Shown: in pieces, positions 14,855-23,506 of the stretch | How the letters are laid out: every line of letters starts with the position of its first letter | How positions within the stretch are numbered: the first letter of the stretch is position 1 | From: Patescibacteria group bacterium | GTDB taxonomy: Bacteria; Patescibacteria; Paceibacteria; UBA6257; 2-01-FULL-56-20 | Direction: 5' to 3' | Assembly: GCA_018971305.1 (NCBI GenBank) | Contig: JAGXBC010000005.1 | Location: 1-48,209, forward strand | Length of the DNA stretch: 48,209 nt | Translations under genes and position numbers: made by a program | Notes under the pieces: model-generated | Told to the model about the DNA's origin: nothing | Databases searched by the model: none | What the model saw: the letters and a program-made list of their open reading frames with translations, nothing else

Positions 14855-15400
14855 TTAAATGATGGATACCGAACCAATATCTAATTTTCTATCCTTTATA
14901 TAAAAATTTATCGTAAAAATAAATCCGGGAGAAAAATCTAATGGGTTCCTTCTCATTCTATCAATTATTTCCCCTAATGACATCCTTATGACTTTCCCGA
15001 CTTCCCCCTCTTGAATTTTGATATTGTTAAATTCCTCCAGGGAAATATCGCATATGAAAATCCCAAAATAATGCCTCACCTGCGGATGATTCCTGGACGG
15101 TAAACGTTCGTCGGCATACAGTAAACCAAGTTCTTGGATACGCAACGGAACAATGCCCAATTCCTCTTGTAATTCTCTTCCGGCCGCAATTTCATATGAT
15201 TCTCCGGAAGCCACATGGCCGGCCGCAGAATGATCAAGTAATCCGTTATCTTTTCTCTTTTGAATTATAAGTTCTCTGTCTGGAGTAAAAACATAAACGG
15301 CCGCCACGCGATGGATATATGCTTTCTCGTGGGATTCCCTTACGGTCGTTAAGCCGATAACTTTATCGTTAAGGTCTACCCTATCAATGGTTTCTTCCAT
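14855..15400 (-). CDS. Nudix hydrolase, isopentenyl-diphosphate isomerase-like
   Basis: A 181-residue Nudix protein with a standard box GHVASGESYEIAAGRELQEELGI (residues about 61-83). The N-terminal EETIDRVDLNDKVIGLTTVRESHEKAYIHR layout and HSAAGHV resemble the YfcD/IPP-isomerase-like subgroup. The real substrate is unknown. Its start overlaps the end of the inositol-phosphatase-like gene by 17 nt, and its stop is followed after 1 nt by the DHH gene start, so it lies inside a tight operon. Confidence 0.87.
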   Translation of the reverse strand: MEETIDRVDLNDKVIGLTTVRESHEKAYIHRVAAVYVFTPDRELIIQKRKDNGLLDHSAAGHVASGESYEIAAGRELQEELGIVPLRIQELGLLYADERLPSRNHPQVRHYFGIFICDISLEEFNNIKIQEGEVGKVIRMSLGEIIDRMRRNPLDFSPGFIFTINFYIKDRKLDIGSVSII

Positions 15401-16175
15401 TTTTTCTTAGACTCACTCTCATAAGCTGCAGCAATTTTTCATGCACAGCTCCATTTGATGCTATAAATCCATTGATTCCTCTATCCCACCTTTGTTCCTT
15501 CCCGAAGATATCCGTAACCCTGCCACCCGCTTCTTCAACTATCACTTTAACCGCGGCTCCGTCCCAAGGTTTGTCGTAAGTATAAATTTCTGCAACAAAT
15601 TCTCCACAGGCAACGAGTGATGAGGCGTATGTTGAGCTGTAAATCGTCGCGGCAAAAACATCTCTCTTCATCAACGCATCCCTGAAACCCGGGTCAAAGA
15701 TTTTTCCAAAAGATAGGTCGGCATCAAGATTTATCATTTTATTCTTCAATTTTTCGGCCTTTGACACTCGCGTCCGCTTCCCGTTTAAAAATGCGCCCTT
15801 ACCCTTTTCCGCGTAGAACATTCTATCCATCATAGGATCATACAAAACACCCAAAATGCTTTTGCCGTTCCTCGTAAGCGCAAGTGAGAACATAAATGTC
15901 GGGCACCCGTGAGAAAACGGGATAGTGCCGTCAACCGGGTCGCACACCCAGACATACTCGCTGTTATGCATCATGCTCTCTTCCTCTCCCAAAAGTGAGT
16001 GTTCGGGGAAATTTTTTTTAATCTCTTTGATGACCAATTTATTGATGGATGTATCGGTAATAGTAAGTGGCGTATTGTCCGACTTCCAATCCTTTTTCAT
16101 CCCCAAAGAAAAGTTAGCGCGCATTATCTTCCCCGCCTTCCTTGCCAAACCTATCACGAAACTTTTGTAGATCAT
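15384..16175 (-). CDS. Inositol monophosphatase family protein
   Basis: A 263-residue Mg2+-dependent, Li+-sensitive type phosphatase. The metal-site motifs are visible: GEEES (near 68), DPVDGTIPFSHG (near 84-95) and WDGAAVKVIVEEAGG (near 205-219). Members act on inositol phosphate, histidinol phosphate, fructose-1,6-bisphosphate or PAP. SHG in place of the usual NFxHG/NFVHG after the DPxDGT motif does not fix the substrate. Its ATG overlaps the pgk stop by 4 nt, which may hint at sugar-phosphate metabolism. Confidence 0.88.
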   Translation of the reverse strand: MIYKSFVIGLARKAGKIMRANFSLGMKKDWKSDNTPLTITDTSINKLVIKEIKKNFPEHSLLGEEESMMHNSEYVWVCDPVDGTIPFSHGCPTFMFSLALTRNGKSILGVLYDPMMDRMFYAEKGKGAFLNGKRTRVSKAEKLKNKMINLDADLSFGKIFDPGFRDALMKRDVFAATIYSSTYASSLVACGEFVAEIYTYDKPWDGAAVKVIVEEAGGRVTDIFGKEQRWDRGINGFIASNGAVHEKLLQLMRVSLRKNGRNH

Positions 16176-17275
16176 TTTTTAGAATTTTCCAGGGCGACAA
16201 TTCCTGGTAATTTTTCTCCGGCCAAAAAATCTAGCATCGCTCCACCACCCGTGGAAATAAAGCTGATTTTTTTATCCAAGCTGTGTTTCTTAAGGAACAT
16301 CACGGTTTCCCCGCCGCCGACCAAGGAAAATGCCTTCTTGTTATTGGCGATAGCTCTCGCTACCGCAAGCGTTCCCCTTTCATAAGGTTTTTTTTCTATG
16401 AACCCCATCGGTCCGTTCCAAATGATTGTCCTCGCCTTTTTTAATTTATCGGAAAAATCAGTGGCTGCTCTCGTCCCGATATCCAAAATGGCTCCTCCGT
16501 GCACGACAAAATCCGTCGGTAAACATAAATTCTTGTATTTCAAAATATTTTTCAACTTATGCAGATCGTTCTTATCTCTATCAGCCAATGATCTGCCGAT
16601 ATTGAATCCTTGCAAGGAAAGCATGGTGTTCGCCGGAGCTCCGCCCAAAAGAAAGGCTTCCGCCTTATTTTTGAAATATTTAAGAAGACCAAGCTTATCC
16701 CCCGCCTTACCACCGCCAAGAACCACAATAAGATTATCTTGTTTGCTCTTTAAAGCTATGGATAATGATTTTATTTCTTTTTCCATTTCCAACCCGGCAT
16801 AGCTCGGCAAATATTTTGTTATCGCCACGACCGAGGCGTTAGCCCTGTGGGAAACCGCGAAAGCATCGTTAACATAAAAATCTCCGAGTGAGGCAAGTTT
16901 TTTCGCGAACGCCGCATCGTTCTTTTCCTCACCGCTTAAAAAGCGGAGGTTTTCCAAAACAAAAATAGAACCGCGGCGCGCAGCATCTATCTTTCCTTTC
17001 ATTTCGTGAAAGTCAAAATCTGGCAAAAATTCAACTTTCTTTCTCAGCAGTTTGGCGAGTTTAGTGGCATCGCTTCGCAAGCTTAATGTTTTATCATATC
17101 CTTTGGGCCGTCCACGGTGGCTTAAAATAACTATTCTTTCGGAAGTTTTGAGCAGAAATCTTATTGTCGGCAATGCGGCTACCATCCGCCAATCGTCTTC
17201 CGTATTAAAATCAAGGCGCAGAAGGGCTGTTCCGCGCAGAGATTTTTTATTGGTCTGACTGAGGTATTTGAGCAT
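16172..17275 (-). CDS. pgk: Phosphoglycerate kinase
   Basis: Glycolytic enzyme that makes ATP from 1,3-bisphosphoglycerate. LRLDFN (substrate Asp/Asn), SHRGRPKG, LENLRF and VNDAFAVSHRANAS are in the N-domain; VVLGGGKAGDKLG, WNGPMGFIEKKPYERGT and SLVGGGET are in the nucleotide domain. At 367 residues it is slightly shorter than usual (about 390-400). ATG at 17275 is preferred to a TTG two codons earlier. A TATAAT box (17289-17284) lies 8 nt before the ATG, so the mRNA is probably leaderless. It heads the run that includes the phosphatase, Nudix, DHH and RNase H genes. Confidence 0.96.
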   Translation of the reverse strand: MLKYLSQTNKKSLRGTALLRLDFNTEDDWRMVAALPTIRFLLKTSERIVILSHRGRPKGYDKTLSLRSDATKLAKLLRKKVEFLPDFDFHEMKGKIDAARRGSIFVLENLRFLSGEEKNDAAFAKKLASLGDFYVNDAFAVSHRANASVVAITKYLPSYAGLEMEKEIKSLSIALKSKQDNLIVVLGGGKAGDKLGLLKYFKNKAEAFLLGGAPANTMLSLQGFNIGRSLADRDKNDLHKLKNILKYKNLCLPTDFVVHGGAILDIGTRAATDFSDKLKKARTIIWNGPMGFIEKKPYERGTLAVARAIANNKKAFSLVGGGETVMFLKKHSLDKKISFISTGGGAMLDFLAGEKLPGIVALENSKK

Positions 17276-17283
17276 ATACAAAT

Positions 17284-17312
17284 ATTATAACCTACACCTT
17301 GGATAATGAGAA
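17284..17312 (-). promoter_or_regulatory. pgk promoter, leaderless
   Basis: TTCTCA (17312-17307), 17-bp spacer, TATAAT (17289-17284). The predicted start is within about two bases of the ATG at 17275. Confidence 0.55.
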
Positions 17313-17318
17313 TTTTAT

Positions 17319-17348
17319 TTGACAGCCGACCCACCGTCTGTTTATACT
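17319..17348 (+). promoter_or_regulatory. Promoter of the hypothetical gene at 17384
   Basis: Perfect TTGACA (17319-17324), 18-bp spacer, TATACT (17343-17348). The leader of about 30 nt carries the Shine-Dalgarno GGAGGTGG (17373-17380). Confidence 0.75.
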
Positions 17349-17383
17349 GATTGCAGTTGTACAATTTGTTTCGGAGGTGGAGT

Positions 17384-17818
17384 ATGCAGAGTAAGCAATT
17401 GTCGCTGGGAAATAATGGCAAACCTGTCGTGGGAAGGATTGTGCTGAACAACGAAAGAGAAGAGCAGATTCTCGCGGGCTTGAACGATATTTTCGGCGAG
17501 AGTGAACGCTTTAAAGAAATGACACGGGCCCTCGTAGAAGGTTATATCAAAAGCCATATTCCTGGATTCGCCGGCAATGTGGTTATTGATGGCAATTTGT
17601 ATGGCGTGATGTCAATCGGATCGAATTATGATCGTCTTCCGAAAGAAAAAAATCTGGGACGGCGCGTACTTTCTTTGGGTACTGCTGTTTTATCAGAAAA
17701 ACTATTCACGTCATCAAGACATCTTGATGACAAGCGTTACCAAAAATTCAACTTAGCCATTGATTTACTGATCCAGGCATTCAAAAAGATGGGCTGGACA
17801 GTGAAACGAAGTTTTTAA
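17384..17818 (+). CDS. Hypothetical protein
   Basis: A 144-residue soluble protein not recognised. The start MQSKQLSLG follows GGAGGTGG by 3 nt; the longer frame from 17351 would start inside the leader. The sequence has a glycine-containing central part (GFAGNVVIDGNLYGVMSIGSNYD) and a basic amphipathic C-terminus (AIDLLIQAFKKMGWTVKRSF). No Cys, no membrane span. It is one of the few genes here with a full consensus promoter, a strong ribosome site and its own terminator, so it is probably well expressed and independent of pgk, from which it diverges. Confidence 0.75.
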   Translation: MQSKQLSLGNNGKPVVGRIVLNNEREEQILAGLNDIFGESERFKEMTRALVEGYIKSHIPGFAGNVVIDGNLYGVMSIGSNYDRLPKEKNLGRRVLSLGTAVLSEKLFTSSRHLDDKRYQKFNLAIDLLIQAFKKMGWTVKRSF

Positions 17819-17830
17819 ACGCTAAAACCG

Positions 17831-17858
17831 CCTCGCAGTAATAACTGCGAGGATTTTT
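17831..17858 (+). terminator. Terminator between convergent genes
   Basis: Perfect 9-bp stem CCTCGCAGT/ACTGCGAGG (17831-17839, 17844-17852), AATA loop, then TTTTT. It also overlaps the end of the convergent TraG-like gene. Confidence 0.93.
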
Positions 17859-20232
17859 ATCCCCTCAATCTCTTATAAATGTCATCTTCTATCGTCTGCC
17901 GGTCCATACCGTATTTTACTCGCGAATACTGTTTCAATTTTTCGGCTACTTCGCGATTACCCGCGTTGCGGGAGGTTCCCAGCACTTTTATATTAAACGG
18001 CTTAGAAGTTTCACCGTTAATAAGAATTTTTGCGTAAGCGTTGAAGTTGTCTATGTTTAAAAGGTCGTTCTGGCTGAAAACCGGCTCAAATTGCTTGACC
18101 AAAAACTCCGCATCTTGAGCGCCGACACGCATAACAAGCTGAGAACCAACGTTACCAAAAACGGAATCACGAATTTTTTCCGTGAGCTGGCTGATGAACT
18201 GATGAGCCATCGTAAGGTTTAGCTTGTATTTTCTGGCTTCGGATAAGATGGTGGAAATGCTGTCGGTGGTGAAGTTCTGGAACTCATCAACGTAAAGGAA
18301 GAAGTCACGGCGTTGCGCGAGGTCCGGCGTATCCACACGCGAGAGCGCGGCCATCAAAAGCTTGCCCGTAAATATCATTCCGAGCAAACTGGCATTAATG
18401 TCTCCTATTCTGCCCTTGGAAAGATTGATAAGCAGGATTTTCCCTTCGTCCATCACTTTTCTGAAATTGAACGCCGATTTCGGTTGGCCGATTATCGGGC
18501 GCATATAGTCGTTGGCGATAAAATTATTGAACTTGGAAGTGATATAGGGGGTCATATTGGCAAGCGATGCTTCGCCTCCGGCCTTCACGGCTTCTTTTTC
18601 CCAAAAATCCACTACAACAGGATTCTGAATCCTTTCCAGCTTGCGAAGACGATATTCCGTGTCAGTGAAAACTCGCGGAACTTCAATAAGTGTTGCGGGC
18701 TCATTCGGCATATCCTCCATCAGCAAAAGCAAAGCATTGCGCATATATTGCTCGAACATCGGCCCCATGGTTTCTGCTGTAAAAAGTTTGTTAAAGATAC
18801 TCTGCATTTCATTGACGATGAACGTCTTTTCTTCGGGTCTGTCGTAATTGTAATCAAGCATGTTAAGACCGAGGGGGCGCGCCAAATCACCCGGATCAAA
18901 ATAAATCAAATCATCAATTCTTTCTTTAGGGATGAAACTCAGAGCGTTTTCCACAAGGTCGCCGTGCGGGTCAATTACTGCCATGCCTTTCCCCTGTTGT
19001 ATATCCTGAACGAACATATCGGCGAGGAGTGTGGATTTACCGGTTCCAGTTTGGCCTACAACATAAACATGCCTGCGCCTATCGTCGTCAGCGATGTAAA
19101 CCGGCTTATATTGCCCACGGAACGAACTTTGGCCCACAAGCACGCCGGAGTTCGGCAGATTATTGGGCGGCGGAGCTTCTTTGGATTTTAGCCATTTTAT
19201 TTTTGGCGTTTCCATTAAAGCCGTCGGGAAATGCATAAAACTGGATATTTCCTCGCTTGATAGAACCATCGTCTGGTTCTGATCGAACGAACGGAAAACA
19301 AATTGGCGTATCAACTTATTGGGATTTCTTGCTTTTATAATTTTGAATTCGTTCCTTCTTGGACTGGTAAATTGACTAAAACCGGCAGCTAAACCATCTA
19401 AGATATCGTCGGACTGGAATTGGGATCCGGCAGAAGCCAAAAGCCGCACATTAACCTGGAATAACGGCTTGGAGATTTTCGCTTCCAATGCCTTAACGGC
19501 GTCTTCATCTATAACTTTTTCTTTTTTTTCTTCCTCTTCCTTTTTGGGATTCAATACGTGGCCAAGTTCGGAAAAACTTAGCGGTGATCCGTGGCTAAAA
19601 ATCTTCTGCAACGGTTCGCCTTTTTTCAGATAAGTTATGAAACCATGGACCCTCTTTTTAGTGTCTACCGGGGCCGGACGAACTATGACCTGCATCGCCG
19701 CGCCCTCACCTATTTCGTTAACTTTAGTAAAAGCTCCGACTATAGAAGAAAACGAATCGAGTCCCAACTCCATATAAGTTTTTACGGGAAGAGCGTAGTT
19801 CTCTTTTTCCTTGATATAAGCCGCGGAGGTGGCGCCGTTGGGGTTAAAGATATTAAAATCATCGGCGGTTAATTCAACGCTCGCTCCGCTCCAAAGACCT
19901 TGAATTTGTTTGATTGCGATTTCACTCAAGCGCTTAGGAACGGCAATATAAAAATGTATCTCTTCGCCGATATGCGGTACGGCTATTTCAAGAACCACGG
20001 GTTTTTTTAGAGACGTAAGGCTGGCCAAAAGTTCTTCGAAACGATTTATCTCCACCTTGAAATCTTTCTCGGATGATTTTTCCGGAGATGTCTCGCGGGG
20101 AATTTTTACCAAAAACAGAGCGAGGCCGAATGATTCAAAAAGTTTACGGCGAACAAAATAGCGGACAATAAAATAAATCCCCAATCCGAGAACGGCACCC
20201 ACGATTATGGAGATAATTATGTAAATCGTCAT
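17857..20232 (-). CDS. VirD4/TraG-like membrane ATPase
   Basis: A 791-residue type IV secretion coupling-type ATPase. One membrane span at the N-terminus (residues 3-25, IIISIIVGAVLGLGIYFIV) is followed by a long domain of about 350 residues and a RecA-like motor: Walker A GQTGTGKST near residue 393, IDPHGDL just after, Walker B FFLYVDEFQ near 630, and a HQF sensor segment. A Lys/Glu-rich linker lies near 230-245. Such proteins move DNA or protein across the membrane. No relaxase, VirB4 or other secretion gene is in the window, so its role cannot be fixed. The small gene upstream ends 22 nt away. Confidence 0.9.
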   Translation of the reverse strand: MTIYIIISIIVGAVLGLGIYFIVRYFVRRKLFESFGLALFLVKIPRETSPEKSSEKDFKVEINRFEELLASLTSLKKPVVLEIAVPHIGEEIHFYIAVPKRLSEIAIKQIQGLWSGASVELTADDFNIFNPNGATSAAYIKEKENYALPVKTYMELGLDSFSSIVGAFTKVNEIGEGAAMQVIVRPAPVDTKKRVHGFITYLKKGEPLQKIFSHGSPLSFSELGHVLNPKKEEEEKKEKVIDEDAVKALEAKISKPLFQVNVRLLASAGSQFQSDDILDGLAAGFSQFTSPRRNEFKIIKARNPNKLIRQFVFRSFDQNQTMVLSSEEISSFMHFPTALMETPKIKWLKSKEAPPPNNLPNSGVLVGQSSFRGQYKPVYIADDDRRRHVYVVGQTGTGKSTLLADMFVQDIQQGKGMAVIDPHGDLVENALSFIPKERIDDLIYFDPGDLARPLGLNMLDYNYDRPEEKTFIVNEMQSIFNKLFTAETMGPMFEQYMRNALLLLMEDMPNEPATLIEVPRVFTDTEYRLRKLERIQNPVVVDFWEKEAVKAGGEASLANMTPYITSKFNNFIANDYMRPIIGQPKSAFNFRKVMDEGKILLINLSKGRIGDINASLLGMIFTGKLLMAALSRVDTPDLAQRRDFFLYVDEFQNFTTDSISTILSEARKYKLNLTMAHQFISQLTEKIRDSVFGNVGSQLVMRVGAQDAEFLVKQFEPVFSQNDLLNIDNFNAYAKILINGETSKPFNIKVLGTSRNAGNREVAEKLKQYSRVKYGMDRQTIEDDIYKRLRG

Positions 20233-20254
20233 TTATTAAGATTTGCTATCGATT

Positions 20255-20662
20255 TTATTTCAATATTCCTCTTTTTTGCAATTCGGGATAAAGTTTCCCC
20301 GCCAAAGAATCATGAAAGGCGTCCAGGACGAACGCCGGAGATTTTTTGGCTTCGGTCATCGCCTTCGCTATGCCATGATGGAAAGCTATGTCCAGCAAAT
20401 ATTCTATTTCCAACTTGATTTCTGCTGGCGCGGTTTGAGCATATGCAGGGAGCGGGCTGGTAGCCGCCTGCTGGGGGGATTTCGGCAAGGGCATGGGAAC
20501 GGCGGGAACAGGCATCGCCTTAATGGCCTCTTTCAATAGGTCTTTTTCGCCCAAAGACTTACTTTCCGGGGTCTCACGCTGCTTACGAATCTCCTGAGCC
20601 AGAACTTTCAAATCTGCTTCCAGGGCTTCATGTTCAAATGAGGGGATTATTTGATCCGGCAT
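20255..20662 (-). CDS. Hypothetical partner of the TraG-like ATPase
   Basis: A 135-residue protein with three parts: an acidic helical N-terminus (LEADLKVLAQEIRKQRE), a Pro/Ala-rich linker (about residues 50-80) and a helical C-terminal domain (LEIEYLLDIAFHHGIAKAMTEAKK...FHDSLAGKLYPELQKRGIL). No family is recognised. It precedes the ATPase gene by 22 nt on the same strand, so the two are probably co-transcribed and may interact. Confidence 0.7.
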   Translation of the reverse strand: MPDQIIPSFEHEALEADLKVLAQEIRKQRETPESKSLGEKDLLKEAIKAMPVPAVPMPLPKSPQQAATSPLPAYAQTAPAEIKLEIEYLLDIAFHHGIAKAMTEAKKSPAFVLDAFHDSLAGKLYPELQKRGILK

Positions 20663-20700
20663 TGATTTGAGAAATTGTAATTTAAAATTTAGAATTAGAT

Positions 20701-22182
20701 ATGCTCAAAAATAAAACTCTCCTGCTACTATTCGGTATTTTAATTATAGCAACCTTCCTGCGCCTATACCACTTTACAACAACTCCACCCGGACTTTATC
20801 CGGACGAAGCGATAGACGGCAACGATGCCGCCATGGTAGCGAACACGGGCCAGTTCCAGGTTTTTTATACGGCAGATAACGGCCGCGAAGGTCTTTTTGT
20901 TAATATCGTCGCCATACTTTTAAAATTTACCGGCATCCATGAACCATGGATCATAAGACTTCCCTCGGCAATAGCAGGGATTTTGACGGTCCTAGGGCTG
21001 TATTTTTTGATAGCAAAACTTTTTGGAACGGAAATTGGCCTTCTCGCCGCATTTTTTCTGGCAACGAGTTTTTGGCATATTAATTTCTCCCGAATCGGTT
21101 TCCGGGCAATTCTCGCTCCCCTTTGCCTCGTTTGGTCTTCTTATTTCTTTCTGAAATCGCTAGAAGTTGAAAAACGCTTTCGCAAACTCGGCCTTTGGGC
21201 TATTTACTCACTGGCGGCCGGAGTAATTTATGCGGCAGGATTTTATACCTACATCGCCTACAGAATCACGCCGCTTCTTTTTCTGCTCTTCGTTCCTTTT
21301 TTCAAAAAATACCCCGGCTTTTGGAAGCGAGCTTCTATATTTATTGCAATTACCTTTATCTTCTGTCTGCCAATAGGATATTACTTTCTGATTCATCCGG
21401 CGGATTTCTTCGGACGCACTTCGCAGATATCAGTTTCCAATTCACCATCCCCCATAAAAGACTTGGGAATAAATGTCTTAAAGACGGCCTTGATGTTTAA
21501 TTTCCGGGGGGATTCCAATTGGCGTCATAACATAAGCGGAGCCCCCGAACTTTTTTGGCCGATAGGCATACTGTTTATTTTAGGAATTTTTTTGGGCGCG
21601 TCATTCCTTTTAAAAAAGCGACGGAGTCATAAAGTTTCCCCGGAAACGACGATTCTCTATTTCTCCTGGCTTTTTACTTTTTTATGGTTTCTCCTCGCCT
21701 GGCTCCCGGTAGTCGTTTCGGATGAGGGCATACCCCATGCCCTGCGTTCAATATTACTTCTGCCTCCGGCAATGACTTTCGCAGCCATAGGAGGAATTAA
21801 ATTGCATGAATTTATAGCGAAGATCCAATTTAAGAAAACATTAAAAATAGCTGTCTGTTTTTTCCTGGCAGCCATAGCCGTCTCAGCCTATATGCAATAC
21901 TTCGTAGTTTGGGCAGATAACCCCAACGTTGCCGGGGCCTTTAATAATGACTATGTTCAGATAGGGCGCAAGATAAATGCATTGCCCACAAGCACCCCTA
22001 AATACGTCGTAGTTGAGGCCAATGGAGTTTTGGTCAACGGAATACCAATGCCGGCGCAAACCGTAATGTTTATAACGGATACTTATTCTTCGGAAAACCA
22101 GAACTTAAAAAATATTAAGTATATCCTACCTAACGAAGAAACCTCGATCCCCGCCGGAGCTTCGGTATTTTATATAAAATAA
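20701..22182 (+). CDS. Membrane glycosyltransferase, GT39/ArnT-like
   Basis: A 493-residue polytopic protein of the dolichyl-phosphate-mannose transferase (PMT/ArnT) superfamily, which moves a sugar from a polyprenyl phosphate to an acceptor outside the membrane. After the first span (residues 5-22) comes PPGLYPDEAIDGNDA, the acidic DE motif of the first external loop. About ten to twelve hydrophobic segments follow, then a short external C-terminal domain (about 415-493). The acceptor (pilin, surface protein or lipid) is unknown. It diverges from the TraG-like pair with a 38-nt gap and ends in its own terminator. Confidence 0.88.
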   Translation: MLKNKTLLLLFGILIIATFLRLYHFTTTPPGLYPDEAIDGNDAAMVANTGQFQVFYTADNGREGLFVNIVAILLKFTGIHEPWIIRLPSAIAGILTVLGLYFLIAKLFGTEIGLLAAFFLATSFWHINFSRIGFRAILAPLCLVWSSYFFLKSLEVEKRFRKLGLWAIYSLAAGVIYAAGFYTYIAYRITPLLFLLFVPFFKKYPGFWKRASIFIAITFIFCLPIGYYFLIHPADFFGRTSQISVSNSPSPIKDLGINVLKTALMFNFRGDSNWRHNISGAPELFWPIGILFILGIFLGASFLLKKRRSHKVSPETTILYFSWLFTFLWFLLAWLPVVVSDEGIPHALRSILLLPPAMTFAAIGGIKLHEFIAKIQFKKTLKIAVCFFLAAIAVSAYMQYFVVWADNPNVAGAFNNDYVQIGRKINALPTSTPKYVVVEANGVLVNGIPMPAQTVMFITDTYSSENQNLKNIKYILPNEETSIPAGASVFYIK

Positions 22183-22208
22183 AACCACGATGCAGAAATC
22201 GCGGTTTT
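22181..22208 (+). terminator. Terminator after the glycosyltransferase gene
   Basis: AAAACC.CGAT pairs with ATCG.GGTTTT (22181-22191, 22198-22208), beginning at the TAA stop. The stem with A and T flanks can act on both strands. Confidence 0.85.
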
Positions 22209-22233
22209 ATTTCTTATTCGTTTTTTATAGTTG

Positions 22234-22761
22234 TTAAAAATCAAATTCTTTTGTCTGCCTTTGCTTCTCTCGCTCATTAATCAATTCTTCTTCGGTCGCT
22301 ACGGACTTATGGATAATATCGATAATTTTTTGGCCCTCCTCAAATCCGGGAATATGAAAACCATTTTGTTCCAGCTCTCTTTGAAGCTCATGGCCGACAT
22401 TTCGAGACGCATACTGCTTAAGCGTAGCAATATTAGATGAATATATATCTACGCGTGCAATATTCCCATCACTATCAATATATAGCATTCTGGTTGCCCC
22501 CTCTCCAAGGTTCTTACTAAAGAAATATAGACCGTGTGGTAAGGATTTAACTTCCGGGCCCAAGTGATTAGCAGGTACCGCGATTTCCTTATGCATGCGA
22601 ATATAACTCGCTACGTTTTCGGCTCGGCCTTCAGATTCAAGGCGTTCTTCAAGTTGCGGCATGTCCTCCTTTTTACCGATTAAGACGGCGGCATTATCCT
22701 CAAAACCCTCTGAGTTTATATCTTTTTTTACATATTCCGGAACTTTGAATTCTTCTGGCAT
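22234..22761 (-). CDS. Hypothetical protein
   Basis: A 175-residue soluble, charged protein. No family is recognised. The middle holds a predicted beta-rich part (LGPEVKSLPHGLYFFSKN...RMLYIDSDGNIARVDIY) and the ends are helical and rich in Glu, Lys and Gln. No Cys and no signal peptide. It lies between the glycosyltransferase terminator and rplU, 46 nt downstream of rplU on the same strand. Confidence 0.7.
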   Translation of the reverse strand: MPEEFKVPEYVKKDINSEGFEDNAAVLIGKKEDMPQLEERLESEGRAENVASYIRMHKEIAVPANHLGPEVKSLPHGLYFFSKNLGEGATRMLYIDSDGNIARVDIYSSNIATLKQYASRNVGHELQRELEQNGFHIPGFEEGQKIIDIIHKSVATEEELINEREKQRQTKEFDF

Positions 22762-22807
22762 GTTTTATTTGTTATATTTTTCTACCTTCAAATATTCCTT
22801 AGAAAAA

Positions 22808-23119
22808 CTAAATTTTATTTATTTCCACCTCACTAAACGCCTGCCTGTGCCCCTTCTTTTTCTTAAAACGAGTTTTGGAATGATATTTGAAAACTATCTT
22901 CTTGCGATCGCGAGCCTGGCGCAGAACTTTGGCTTCCGCCTTCGCTCCCGAAATATACGGCGTACCGATCCTAACCGATTCGCCGTCAACAGCAAGCAAC
23001 ACCTTATCAAAAGTAAAATTATCACCTTCTTTGGCGTTCAGCTTCTCTACTTTAATTTTTTTCTCGGAAGAAACGATGTATTGTTTTCCGCCGGTTTCTA
23101 TAACTATAAAATTGCTCAT
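22808..23119 (-). CDS. rplU: 50S ribosomal protein L21
   Basis: A 103-residue L21. The start FIVIETGGKQYIVSSEKKIKVEKLNAKEGD and the end KKGHRQAFSEVEINKI match the family along its length. In most bacteria rplU is followed by rpmA (L27); here the next gene is an unknown protein, so L27 is not adjacent. The call is secure. Confidence 0.96.
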   Translation of the reverse strand: MSNFIVIETGGKQYIVSSEKKIKVEKLNAKEGDNFTFDKVLLAVDGESVRIGTPYISGAKAEAKVLRQARDRKKIVFKYHSKTRFKKKKGHRQAFSEVEINKI

Positions 23120-23154
23120 TTAATTTATAAGTTTTTATTTAACGTCCCTAATGT

Positions 23155-23496
23155 TCAATTAACTGATATAATAGCGGCAAAGTAAATAAAAATCAAGATG
23201 CCGAAAAGCAGAGTGGCCGAAGCCAGTAATTTGCCCCAAAAACCATCCCGTTCTTCAAGTTCCAGGGAGATAAACGAATTGACAAGGACAACGACAGTCC
23301 CCGTAATACCTACATACAATAATTCGGAAATGCCGCCGATCTGGTTTATCCCGGCCAAGTTATTGAAATGAACTACTATGGGCCAACCGACTTGGCGCAG
23401 TGAAATGTAAGCCCAAAAGAAGCCGCTAAGAACCAGAACGAGGCCTGCCGCGCACACCAAACTAACCGCTCTAAATTTTAAAAATTTTTTTATCAT
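23155..23496 (-). CDS. Small integral membrane protein
   Basis: A 113-residue protein with three predicted spans: residues 10-30 (VSLVCAAGLVLVLSGFFWAYI), 52-72 (ISELLYVGITGTVVVLVNSFI) and 85-110 (LLASATLLFGILIFIYFAAII). Between the first two is the loop RQVGWPIVVHFNNLAGINQIGG. The start MIKKFLKF at 23496 is chosen: it lies 10 nt after the galT stop, while the longer frame would overlap galT by 56 nt. No named family is recognised. Co-transcription with galT is likely. Confidence 0.75.
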   Translation of the reverse strand: MIKKFLKFRAVSLVCAAGLVLVLSGFFWAYISLRQVGWPIVVHFNNLAGINQIGGISELLYVGITGTVVVLVNSFISLELEERDGFWGKLLASATLLFGILIFIYFAAIISVN

Positions 23497-23506
23497 AAGA
23501 AGGTTC

